Shown: in pieces, positions 1 to 9,739 of the stretch | Position numbering within the stretch: position 1 is the first letter of the stretch | Layout of the letters: every line of letters starts with the position of its first letter | Source of the DNA: Branchiostoma floridae | Lineage: Eukaryota > Chordata > Leptocardii > Amphioxiformes > Branchiostomatidae | DNA: 64,000 bases | Direction: 5' to 3' | Assembly: GCF_000003815.2 (NCBI RefSeq) | Contig: NC_049988.1 | Location: 1,594,678 to 1,658,677, forward strand | Position numbers and translations under genes: made by a program | The notes under the pieces: generated by a model | The model's input: the letters and a program-made list of their open reading frames with translations, nothing else | Databases searched by the model: none | What the model was told of the DNA's origin: nothing

Positions 1-480
1 GTCTATCTGCCTCTCAATCTGTCTGCAAGCCTGTCTGTCTGCCTCTCTGTCGGCAACCCGTCTGGCTTTCTCTTTGCTGCCTCTCTACCTGTCTGAAGCT
101 TGTCTCTCTGCCTCTCTGTCTGTCTGCAAGCCTGTCTGGCTTCCTCTTTGTCTGTCTGCCTCTCTATCTGTTTGAAAGCCTGTCTATCTACCTATCAGTC
201 TGTCTGCAACTCTTGTCTAACTTAGCCTTTGTCTGTCTGCCTCTCCGTCTGTCTCCAAGCCTGTCTGTCTGCAACCCTGTCTGTCTATCTCTTTGTCTGT
301 CTGTCTGTCTGCCTCTCTGTCGGCAACCCTGTCTGGCTTTCTCTTTGGCTGTCTGCCTCTCTATCTGTCTGGAAGCCCGTCTGTCTGCCTCTCTGTGTGT
401 AACCCTGTTTGGCTTCCTCTTTCTCTTCTACACTGCAAACTCTATACACGCCAAAGACGTTCTCTGTTATTATCTGTCTC
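1..480. repeat. CTGT/CTGC-rich imperfect minisatellite
   Basis: Pyrimidine-rich tandem units built from CTGTCTGTCTGC-CTCTCT blocks separated by GCAA-CCCTGT or GCAAGCCTGT fill this stretch. The long open frames across it are a consequence of the repeat and are not judged coding. It starts at the window edge, so its true length is unknown. Confidence 0.85.
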
Positions 481-978
481 CAACATAATAGACCTAAAGC
501 AACTTAACGACATTACATTATGTTCTTTACTGTTAACAGGATCAACAATCTCTTTCACATTTAGAAAACTGTAGTATCTTTGATATTGTCCATACTTATA
601 TCCATTGCACAGATAGATTCTCCTAATCGATCCTGCACCAACTCTAAATGTACCTTTCTCTTATTCGTTTTGTATATATTTATGTACGTATGTTGTTTAC
701 TACTCTTGTTATATGCTTGTGTTTTTGAGTAGAAGGCTTCACATTATAAGCAAGTTGTGCATTTTGCCTAATACTCATAAAATATATGTGAATAAATAAT
801 AATAAAAAAAGGTACTTGACAACTGAAGATGTCAACAGCTACTACGTTAAAGGAGTACTTGTAAAAGGGCCCAGCTTATGACAACTAAAAAAAAAAACAT
901 GGTATGAGATGTAACTGGAAGTCTCGGACTTATCCTTTTCAAAGAGACGAGATGTCCCCTCCATGTTTAACTATAACA
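481..978. other. AT-rich non-coding stretch
   Basis: No open frame with domain-like composition, no splice-bounded exon and no repeat end was recognised here. It runs into an assembly gap at 979. Confidence 0.5.
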
Positions 979-1078
979 NNNNNNNNNNNNNNNNNNNNNN
1001 NNNNNNNNNNNNNNNNNNNNNNNNNNNNNNNNNNNNNNNNNNNNNNNNNNNNNNNNNNNNNNNNNNNNNNNNNNNNNN
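979..1078. other. Assembly gap (100 N)
   Basis: Exactly 100 N, the conventional filler for a gap of unknown size. Confidence 0.99.
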
Positions 1079-1220
1079 CGTGCTCCCGGATAGACTTAGG
1101 ACGGGTTTGGCTAAAATTATTAGTACACTGATTATACTTATTTCTCTCTTTCTACTGTTAAGATCAGTTCCGAGAATAGTTCATCAGGTTGGTAGAATAT
1201 AGGATATAGGAGAATTCTGT

Positions 1221-1377
1221 TTACACAACCAGTAGGTACTTACATAGCTTACGTTTCGATGTCTCTCAGACACCTTCGTATAGCGGTGAGAAGCAGCGCT
1301 CCAGTTAGAATCTGTGATGAAGGTGTCCGAGAGACATCAAAACGTAAGGTATGTATACGTACCTACTGGTTGTGTAA
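1221..1377. repeat. Fold-back element with hammerhead-like core in both arms
   Basis: The two ends (1221-1275 and 1320-1377) are near-perfect inverted repeats, beginning TTACACAACCAGTAGGTA on the left and ending with its complement. Inside each arm is a smaller hairpin: AGGTGTC-nGAG-AGACATC preceded by TGATGA on the plus-strand copy and followed by GAAAC or AAAAC. This resembles the CUGANGA-stem II-GAAA core of hammerhead ribozymes, but the base before UGAUGA is G, not the conserved C, so catalytic activity is doubtful. Such cores occur in Penelope-like retroelements; membership is inferred. Confidence 0.6.
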
Positions 1378-1870
1378 AAAGTTAAGATCAGTGTTTGCAA
1401 TGCCTGGCGCAATGGAGTAGATAATCTCAGTAACTACTGAATAGTTATCACAATGGCCAGGTGGCACCCCAACGGTACAAATGTGGGTCACTAGTACAGA
1501 TTTTAACTGTAAATACGGCGAGCGGGGAAGATATATAACATTTAGTGGTGCAACATTTATTGTAACCTCTAGAACTGTACTACCAGATCAGCGTAATGTG
1601 TGCACGAGTGTATTTTTCATTTAGGAAGATTGGTGACATTTTCTGAAAAAAAGACAGCAGTATCAATTATTTTCTGCTTTGCGTTTTGCATTTTTTTAAA
1701 CCGGCCTGTAATAAACATTTTTTTTTTATTTTGTATTATATCGCTTGTAGTACAATGCAAGTTATATAAAGATAGGGCTGACCTCAATAAAAACAGACTG
1801 CAAAACAGGCCACTCCAGACAATGCATTTAAATTAGCGGGCACAGCTGATACAGTATATCTCAGTTAATC
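1378..1870. other. Non-coding stretch with one decayed exon-like motif
   Basis: The only recognisable item is a CCAGACAATGCATTTAAA motif at about 1813-1830. The same motif heads decayed exon copies near 2993, 3666 and 3966. Nothing else was recognised. Confidence 0.4.
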
Positions 1871-1963
1871 TCCAAATCCAGACTTACCGGTGGGCAGACA
1901 GTATACATTGGACAAAACAGTAAGCCGATTGATCATGTCTGACCACCGGTAGGTCTGTTTGGA
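1871..1963. repeat. Short fold-back (palindromic) element
   Basis: Arms at 1871-1900 and 1936-1963 are inverted repeats with the shared core ACCGGTGG flanked by CAGAC and TCCAAA. The loop is about 35 bases. It is MITE-sized, and its family was not recognised. Confidence 0.6.
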
Positions 1964-2240
1964 GACTACATTTCAATAGTCAGATTCCTCAGTGAGATGG
2001 GTATTTCATCAACCGTTCCGTCTGTTATATAGTTCGCATGTCGCACACAGTCAGAAGAAGTGACCAGCCATACCGGAGTAAACTGGGTTTAGGGTTTCTG
2101 GTGCTGTGACGAAGGTATGTACATGTACGAGTTTCCTAACTTCAGTCTAGCATCACAAACAAAAATATCTTCATCCGTGAAAGGGTTCATCAGGGTGGCA
2201 GTTCAATGACTGCAACGGTCTTCGAATATGTAATAAATGA
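1964..2240. other. Unassigned non-coding DNA
   Basis: No gene or repeat boundary was seen between the fold-back element and the hAT-like MITE. Confidence 0.4.
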
Positions 2241-2248
2241 TATTTTAC

Positions 2249-2693
2249 TTGGGGTGGGTACCGGTACGGTGTACCGGTACAAACCGGGTTTTCTTATTGG
2301 ACAGGTCCGGAAAAAAAGGACCTGAAAAAATTGGTAAACCGGATGTTGGACCTATTGGAAAACGAACAGATTATATGACCCGGCATTCACGCGTTGTGGG
2401 GCTTACCGGTCGAGGAAAATGACACGAGCTAAGTAGAGTAGAATCTATAGTCACTTCCACCAAGTTTTATAGTCAGTTATAAAGAGGCAGTTAGCCTTGT
2501 AGCATTTTAAAACGCCAGTGGGAGCAGAATACTCCACAAAACAGATTTCTTTTTAGCGAAATGAACCATTGTTTTGAGTATCGTCCATTCACACGTTTCC
2601 ACAAATAATCAGGTTCAGATCCGGACCTGGACCTAATCCTCGGGACCTGAACCGGACGTGGACCTGAATTTTCTGTACCGGTACCCACCCCTA
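2249..2693 (+). mobile_element. hAT-like non-autonomous element (MITE), copy 1
   Basis: 445 bp with terminal inverted repeats close to TAGGGGTGGGTACCGGTAC at both ends. It is flanked by an 8-bp near-identical target duplication: tattttac at 2241-2248 and tatcttac at 2694-2701. An 8-bp duplication and a TAGGGGTGGG-type terminus are typical of hAT transposons. There is no transposase open frame. Two relatives lie at 13170-13319 (truncated) and 31097-31486 (opposite orientation). Confidence 0.85.
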
Positions 2694-2701
2694 TATCTTA
2701 C

Positions 2702-3960
2702 CATCAGACCATCTGATAGAATACTGTACGTAGCTAGAGGATCATCTCTTTCAACGGGACCATAAAATTAGTCAGTTCTAGAGAAAAGAGTATTATTCTA
2801 GACAGGACATATAAGATGACGTTGAAACTAAGGAAGTGCATTGGTAACCTTAAAACTTGTGTTTATTGCAAGAGGATGTCCAATTGAATTTTTAGTGACT
2901 TTGTATAAGGCAACTTTATGGGACAGAGTTGTTGATTATCTAGCTGAAAGTATATACATGAGATTTCCTTGAAGAAACAAATACTACCCCAGACAATGCA
3001 TTTAAATCAGCTGGACACAGATGATAACAGAGCGGTGGCATAAGATTGAGGGTACGAAGACATGAACAGTGTATCAAGTAGTGCTGACCTATTCGGCAAT
3101 AAGAACTTTATTTGCACGAAAACTGTAAAGGATACAACGTATGGGCAACCTGTACATACAATACATACAGAAAAGTTTAACTACATGAGTTGCTAGTATC
3201 TAAAAATCTAAGAAACTAATTATTTTACAAATGTTAATAGTACTAACAATCTGGATAGCGTTATGTGCTGCTTCAGGACAGTATAAAAAACCATCTAGTT
3301 TTTTTAAAGGAGTGGTATGTAAATTGACCGACATAGGCAGTAATATCAATAAGACATGATGGTAACATATTTAACATTTCTGTCTTGGTATGTGGTAACA
3401 TTGTATCAGACTTGCATTTGATAGAACGTAGCAATTTTTGTCTCTATTATAAGTTGGGCAATCAATTTTAAAGTGGTATTCATTTTCAATATCATCATGG
3501 CATGATACATACGAGACTGGAAGGTACGAGTTTGATTCAGACCTCAGATCCTACTTTGACGACTTGCCAAAAGGGCACAGGAGAGTTGGACAATCTTTAG
3601 GGGCTAGATTGATTGATTATCTCGCTGAAACTACACACTTAGGACTTCCTTTCAGATAAAGACCACCCCAGACGATGTATTTGAATCAGTTGATACAGAT
3701 AATGACATAGCGATGGCATCTGATGGGCAGTGAACAGTGTGAATACATGAACAGTGTATGAAGTAATGCTGAACTATTTGGTATTGAAATCCGCAGCTAA
3801 ATACAAGACTTTGAGACTAGCTAAGTAAAGGCATTGGTAACCAATATTTTGTTTATTGTAAGAGTAAGAGCATGTGTGATGGTGTTTTGGTGACTTTGTA
3901 TATGGCATAGATTAGAACATTGTTGATTATGTAGCTGAAAGTATATACATGGAACTGGCC
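2702..3960. pseudogene. Decayed tandem copies of an exon-like unit
   Basis: Three degenerate copies resemble the open exon at 3970-4197. One spans about 2940-3110 (GATTATCTAGCTGAAAG, then CCAGACAATGCATTTAAA, then a stretch matching ...AGTGCTGACCTATT). One spans about 3440-3560 (GATACATACGAGACTGG...GATTCAGACCTCAGA). One spans about 3612-3830. Each has stop codons in the matching frame. The copies are interleaved with AT-rich filler. This suggests a multi-exon duplication that decayed around a single surviving copy. Confidence 0.45.
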
Positions 3961-3969
3961 CAAGCAATG

Positions 3970-4197
3970 CATTTAAAATAGCCTATACAAATGATGAAAG
4001 TACGTTGGCAACATATGGAGGGAAAGATGACTGCGTATCAAGTAATGCTGACCTATTTGATATTGAAATTCGCAGATACATACGCGACTGGGAAAGAAAA
4101 CGGTGTGATTCAGACCTCAGATTCTACTTGGAGATTTACAACAATAGCACATGCACAGGAGAAAGGAGGGTGGGAGCATCAGAGAGTGACATACAAG
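3970..4197 (+). CDS. Candidate isolated coding exon, unrecognised
   Basis: One frame is open and ends at a strong splice donor, CAAG|GTGAGT, at 4197/4198. It would encode ...NAFKIAYTNDESTL then YGGKDDCVSSNADLFDIEIR, then RYIRDWERKRCDSDLRFYLE and further residues ending in SESDIQG. The peptide is mixed hydrophilic with three cysteines and looks protein-like. The start is uncertain: no clear acceptor was chosen, and the frame closes upstream of about 3950. Decayed copies of the same unit lie just upstream. No family was recognised. It may belong to a gene whose other exons are lost, or be a remnant itself. Confidence 0.35.
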
Positions 4198-4481
4198 GTG
4201 AGTTTGAGACAAGTTCAGGAAAGCTTAAGGTGTTTTAAACCTAAAATTACTGCTTTAAAACCCTAAACAAGTATGAAAGACTTGATGAAATGACCAGTTT
4301 GATAATCACACTTCTACATTTTTATAGTCTTTTTGTAGAATTTCTGGTATCTTCCATTGTTATTCAATCATAAATAGAAAAATACAGTGGTTCGATACGC
4401 AATTTATACCCAGATATTGGTTTGGATAAAAAGGAATATATGCCATTGCTATATCAGTATCACTATATTGAAAATCTTGAA

Positions 4482-4622
4482 GCGGTGGCATGGTGCACGT
4501 GGCCTTGTGGTTTGGTTTGTTGACTCAAAACGTACAGGCTTTGAGTTCGAATCCCCGAAAGATCCCAATGTTGTGCCAATGGGAAAGGCACTTTGCACCG
4601 ATTTTCTACGGTGTCCCAAATG
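4482..4622 (+). mobile_element. tRNA-derived SINE
   Basis: It has an A-box-like start (about 4484-4502) and a clear B box, GAGTTCGAATCCCC, near 4543-4556. A TTGTGCCAATGGGAAAGGCA body follows, of a type seen in deuterostome SINEs. It abuts the minisatellite that follows. Confidence 0.7.
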
Positions 4623-4626
4623 TACA

Positions 4627-5740
4627 AAGTTATTTTGTCAATTCTTTTTGTAATTCCATTTTTATATTCTATTTCTATTTTCTGTGTGCATTTCATTCTC
4701 TTTGTGTATTTTTACATTTTCATTCTCTATTGACCTTTTCATATTCAGTTTACGTTTTCATTTTCTGCGAGCATTTTCATTTTCTGCGGGCATTTTCATT
4801 TTCTGTGGGCATTTTCATTATGGGGGCCTTTTCATTTTCTGTGGGCATTTTCATTATGGGGGCCTTTTCATTTTCTGTGGGCTTTTCATTTTCTATTGAT
4901 CTTTTGATTTTCTGTGGGCATTTTCATTTTCTATGGGCAGTTTCATCTTCTGTGGGCATTTTCATTTTCTATGGGTATTTTCATCTTCTGTGGGCATTTT
5001 CATTTTCTGCGGGCATTTTCATTTTCTGTGGGCATTTTCATTATGGGGGCCTTTTCATTTTTTGTGGGCTTTTCATTATGGGGGCCTTTTCATTTTCTGT
5101 GGGCTTTTCATTTTCTATTGATCTTTTGATTTTCTGTGGGTATTTTCATTTTCTATGGGCAGTTTCATCTTCTGTGGGCATTTTCATTTTCTATGGGGAT
5201 TTTCATCTTCTGTGGGCATTTTCATTTTCTGCGGGCATTTTCATTTTCTGTGGGCATTTTCATTATGGGGGCCTTTTCATTTTCTGTGGGCTTTTCATTT
5301 TCTATTGATCTATTGATTTTCTGTGGGAATTTTCATTTGCTGTGGGCAGGTTCATTTTCTGTGGGCATTTTCATTTTCTATGGGAATTTTCATCTTCCGG
5401 GGGGCATTTTCATTTCCTGCGGGCATTTTCATTNNNNNNNNNNNNNNNNNNNNNNNNNNNNNNNNNNNNNNNNNNNNNNNNNNNNNNNNNNNNNNNNNNN
5501 NNNNNNNNNNNNNNNNNNNNNNNNNNNNNNNNNTTGATCTTTTGATTTTCTGTGGGTATTTTCATTTTCTGTGGGCAGTTTCATCTTCTGTGGGCATTTT
5601 CATTTTCTGTGGGCATTTTCATTATGGGGGCCTTTCCATTTTCTGTGGGCTTTTCATTTTCTATTGATCTTTTGATTTTCTGTGGGTATTTTCATTTTCT
5701 GTGGGCAGTTTCATTTTCTCTGGGTATTGCAACACACGTA
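4627..5740. repeat. Minisatellite, CATTTTCTGTGGGCATTTT units with higher-order structure
   Basis: Tandem units of about 18-21 bases are variants of TTTTCATTTTCTGTGGGCA. A diagnostic variant, CTATTGATCTTTTGATTTTC, recurs at about 4893 and 5115 (222 bases apart), 5302 and 5661, showing duplication of blocks of several units. A 100-N gap (5434-5533) falls inside, so the true array is probably longer. Open frames rich in Phe, Ser and Gly across the array are repeat artefacts. Confidence 0.92.
5434..5533. other. Assembly gap (100 N) inside minisatellite
   Basis: 100 N where tandem units flank both sides, consistent with a collapsed or unspanned repeat. Confidence 0.99.
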
Positions 5741-6156
5741 CACTTTCCTCCAACATGTAGACCATAGCTAACTCCATGCTACGTTTTGAACCATCACTTC
5801 ACAGGTGGGTTGTGTCGCAATGCCCACAGATTAGGAAAATTGAATAAAAGTAACCGAAAGAGTAAAGAAAAAAAAAACTCTCTGGGCTACCGTAGACTTA
5901 GGACATCTTGGCCACCGTAGAGTGTTCATGAGTGCATAGTTGTCGCTAGGGACATTCCACAGATAAGACGTGAAATGAATCTATGCGCATATGTTTATTT
6001 TTCAGGAAGGACAACCAATTACCAGATTCTGAAAGGAAGCAGGACGTTCTAGTTGATAATTCCAGATGTCATCAAATCATTTTTGAAATACCGTAGAACC
6101 AAATCCTTTCTTTTTATTTTAAATCTTGCTTCGTAACGACCTTATTGTGACCAAGC
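5741..6156 (+). other. Upstream region of the LRR gene
   Basis: No coding signal was seen. It should contain the promoter or 5' UTR of the gene starting at 6157, but no TATA box or initiator could be assigned with confidence. Confidence 0.35.
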
Positions 6157-7731
6157 ATGCAGAAATTATTCCAGCGGGTAGTAATGCCGGTTGTCTTCAT
6201 CCAGTTGATAAGTGGTAGTTTAGACCCGGCATGTTTTCCTGGGTGCAAGAGCACGGAACTATGGTCATCATGTACCCCCCACAGTAACGCATTAATTGGT
6301 AAGGGTATCAGCTACAGGTCCAGAACCCCTCAAGAGGCCACATGTTTACTTTGTAATACGCAATTACAGCAACAAAATGTACTACATGCGTCTCAACCAA
6401 GCTCAACATGCCTCCCTAACACTGGATATGTCGCCATAAGAGGGTTCTCATTTGGTATCCTCTCCATTCAGAAACTCCGACCACCTCAGGAGTCGACAGT
6501 GCATTCCTTTTCCCTGGTTGAATGCGGAATCACCGATATAGAAGAGAACACTCTGGCTATGTTTGCCCAATTAAGTTTACTAAACCTTGACTTCAACAAC
6601 CTGACTCACGTCATGCAAATATGGTTCACTGGTTTGAAGTCCCCACAACATTTCTACAGTCTGTCACTATCACATAACAACATAAGTAGCATAGATTCAA
6701 ACTGTTTCAAAGACCTCCCTGCTCTGAATGTATTACTACTCGACAGTAACTCATTGCAAAATGTTGAGCCATCTTGGTTTAACAAACTAGACTATCTAGG
6801 TCACCTTTCTCTGAAATCAAATTCCATCCAAAGCATCCACCCAGAGGCATTTAAGTCATTGCGACTTTTGGTAATTCTGGACTTAAGCAGTAATCAGTTG
6901 TGGCATCTGTCTACAGAAACGGTAAAGATGCTCCACAAACTACAAATCTTTAAAGTTAGTGGGACTGACTTACTTCCCTTGGGTGATTCTGAGCAATCGA
7001 TGATCAACTGGAGTCTTGATTACCGGAAATCTCTGCACTCTCAGCAGCGCATTGCAGTGACGGTCAACGAAACACGTTTCTGTATTACTCAAGCATATAG
7101 AGTGAGACAATATTATGTTCAAATTCAACACGACTTCCTCGCAAATGTAGAACCGATTAGTCAATGCTCATTACTGAACCTTCTGACGAAAAGCAAGATG
7201 AAATATGAACTGCCAGTTGTACTGATATCCATCAATACCGAGTCAGACAAACAAGATGGAAACATCACACACTTGTGCAAACATGCGTGGAAAGATGCAG
7301 GAGGCAACTTTGCTTTGGGTCAGACGGCCATTCTGCGAATCGTTCCCATCTGCGTGGACAAGCACTATAACACTCAGAGTGTTGCAGTAGTTCTGTATGA
7401 TGCCGAAGCTGGTAAACACGGTAACGCGAACTATAATGAGGGCTACAGTAGAAATGTCACAACTGTATTTGGCCATGAAGAAGCCATGAATGTCACGTGT
7501 TTGCTCAAAACTGCCCTGGGGAAAACATACCAACATGTCTTTACAGCAACGTCAGACACTCCTGAATGTGCATCCTGTGTGAAGGAAAAGGAAATAGAAC
7601 ACATGGAGGTGAGAGAAGGTACAGGAAACCCCGAGATCGAGAATCAGACGAATCCTTATACAGCTCGAACTGTGACGCACGATGGTCCAAAAGGGCATGA
7701 AAAATCCCCACTTGTGGGACATGAATATTGA
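6157..7731 (+). CDS. Leucine-rich-repeat receptor, ectodomain exon
   Basis: A single 524-codon open frame. A hydrophobic signal peptide (residues 1-20, VVMPVVFIQLISG) precedes a cysteine-containing N-terminal cap (residues 26-90, C-FPG-C then C-LL-C). Five to six leucine-rich repeats follow (about 114-275, units such as LxxLxLxxNxI/L with F at position 20). A membrane-proximal region (280-520) has paired cysteines and several N-glycosylation sequons (NETR, NITH, NVTT, NVTC). No transmembrane segment is present before the stop. A consensus donor GAG|GTGAGA at 7608/7609 is in phase 0 with an acceptor at 9739/9740, which would join this ectodomain to the transmembrane segment at 9740. Reading through instead gives a soluble protein with a 40-residue hydrophilic tail. 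The role is probably extracellular ligand recognition; the ligand is unknown. Confidence 0.85.
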   Translation: MQKLFQRVVMPVVFIQLISGSLDPACFPGCKSTELWSSCTPHSNALIGKGISYRSRTPQEATCLLCNTQLQQQNVLHASQPSSTCLPNTGYVAIRGFSFGILSIQKLRPPQESTVHSFSLVECGITDIEENTLAMFAQLSLLNLDFNNLTHVMQIWFTGLKSPQHFYSLSLSHNNISSIDSNCFKDLPALNVLLLDSNSLQNVEPSWFNKLDYLGHLSLKSNSIQSIHPEAFKSLRLLVILDLSSNQLWHLSTETVKMLHKLQIFKVSGTDLLPLGDSEQSMINWSLDYRKSLHSQQRIAVTVNETRFCITQAYRVRQYYVQIQHDFLANVEPISQCSLLNLLTKSKMKYELPVVLISINTESDKQDGNITHLCKHAWKDAGGNFALGQTAILRIVPICVDKHYNTQSVAVVLYDAEAGKHGNANYNEGYSRNVTTVFGHEEAMNVTCLLKTALGKTYQHVFTATSDTPECASCVKEKEIEHMEVREGTGNPEIENQTNPYTARTVTHDGPKGHEKSPLVGHEY

Positions 7732-9739
7732 TGATAATTAGTTGCCAATCACTGTTGTCTCCATTGGAAACTGTCCGTGATTGGTTGAAAATTTAAAAGG
7801 CGGGCCGTAGTAATGTTTATGTTACGATATCTCCCCTGTGTCAACGTCGCTATTCATATGCGTTACCTGCCGCTGGTTTCAATTGTTATCACATTAGCAC
7901 GTTTTAACAATACCAATTCGTTGCCTGACTCAAAACCAACAGGATTTTCAGTATAGTTTTGTCCATCTTATGGTCAAAATACCCAAAGATATTCCATCAT
8001 CAAAAAAAAAAGTCAGCTCGCCGCTGGTAAAGTTGGACGATTTACTAGTGCTGGTTTTTGACGGCAAAAGATTCAATATGGCGCTAGTAGTAGTAAAATA
8101 TTCCAAACTGAACGTATTTGTAACATAAGCAGCTTTACCAAGCCACTTTTCAGCGACAAATTATTGATAGGATACGGTTTGAAAGTTCCTTCCGGTAAAA
8201 TAGAACAAGATAGCGCAACAGTTGGAACGGATTGGTTGCACCGAGCGCTACTGTGCTCAAATAGAAGACACCATTTATTAAACTGTCCATGGCCAGTCCC
8301 AGTTTGTATGTTTTTCTCTCCAATCATTGCCAATCCTGAACTGGTATTTTAGGCCTTTTCAAAAAGGTGATTTGTAAATTGTTACGAATAACCGACGCCG
8401 TCAGTTCTTGACAACCATCATCCCGCTTGGGTAACATCATATGTAGCAGCATGGGTGAGTTGTACATTAAAAAAACACAGGCACCATTTATTTTGAGACC
8501 AATTATCTAATTGAGTCACATATTCTTTGAAATGTGTTCTGGTCATTTTGAAAAAAAGTCCTGAAATGAATTAACTAACGTTCTGTTTAGTTTAATAAAG
8601 AAAACAATCCGAAACCACACGCAACATTTCCCACCACAATACAGTAGACTATCCCATTGACCTGAGATGAACCGGCGGGCGCCATGTTTGATTTCCCAAG
8701 CGGTCACGAAAACTCGACCCAAAAACAGAATATAGAAGGAAAAATACACAAGCATACACAAAACACACACAACTTAGGAGGATGAAAACTTAAGTCTGAT
8801 TCATGTAACCGATGCCCAGAATATAGTTTTGTTTAATACACAATCAAATCAAATTACGGAACGATAGTGAAAAAAAACGTGGTTCGTCCAAAACTAGCTT
8901 AAAACAAGCAGCTTTGACCAAAACTCCTTGCTTGTAACTTACAGGGCAAAAGTACTGAATACACACACCAAGCAATTTCAGAGACTGATTTGCAGTTGAA
9001 AACCCCGCTCCCAGCACAGGCACAAAGAGATGATTTGCATGAAAGTGCCCGCGAAGACAAAGGGGCGCTAATAAGGCTCTGTCATCTATGCCAACACCGC
9101 CTCATTATTGCTTCAAAACATCTCTTTTTCAGCGTGGAAACTCTGAATAAAGTGCACATTTCATATTTTGACCGATATCTTCCGATCCTACCGATAAAAT
9201 AAAATAAAAACTACTCCATTTGAAAGAGCAAAAGCCGCCCGCCATCTTGGTTTTCGTATTTGTTTTTCTATCGGTGCGTTCAGGAATTATGGGAGAAAAA
9301 AGTATCGGTAAATAGGAACAGTATTTTAACTGTATCAGACATAAAAAACTACACAGTAGAAATTGATTTTAGAAAGTTTGAGCTTAGATAAGGGTATAAA
9401 TGTTTGATTCCAACGTAAATGAGAAAAAAAAAGTCGGTGGGGTTCAGAGTTCAGCGACCGAAAGTGACTTTTGCCACGTCCCGTAAAAGCGGGGATTTGA
9501 GCACTGTATTACACTGGCATTTTTTAAGTTTTACGTCGTTTCAAGGCTGACATTTTCATTTATCATGTATATACTTTTGTTAATTTATATCATAAACTAA
9601 TCGATCGTAATCTTGCGAAATAATTCTGCTGCTTTCTGTATATATGCCGTGCGGCACTTCAGACCCGCCTGTGGGTGTGGCCTATTAGCATAGCAACGAG
9701 AAGAATAGCCTAGCAACGGACCAGCGTGCGACCGTACAG
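7609..9739 (+). other. Probable intron of the LRR receptor gene
   Basis: Bounded by GAG|GTGAGA on the left and GTACAG|CCGGGA on the right, both phase 0. The acceptor has a poor pyrimidine tract, so the join is inferred. From 7732 to 9688 there is no open frame of coding character and no recognisable repeat end. Confidence 0.5.

Noticed and set aside
213-574. Open frames in the first 600 bases (Leu/Ser/Cys rich)
   Set aside because: They follow the CTGT repeat periodicity in overlapping frames and have no domain character.
4490-5767. Long Phe/Ser/Gly/Trp-rich open frames in several frames
   Set aside because: Produced by the minisatellite; all frames are similar and run through the N gap.
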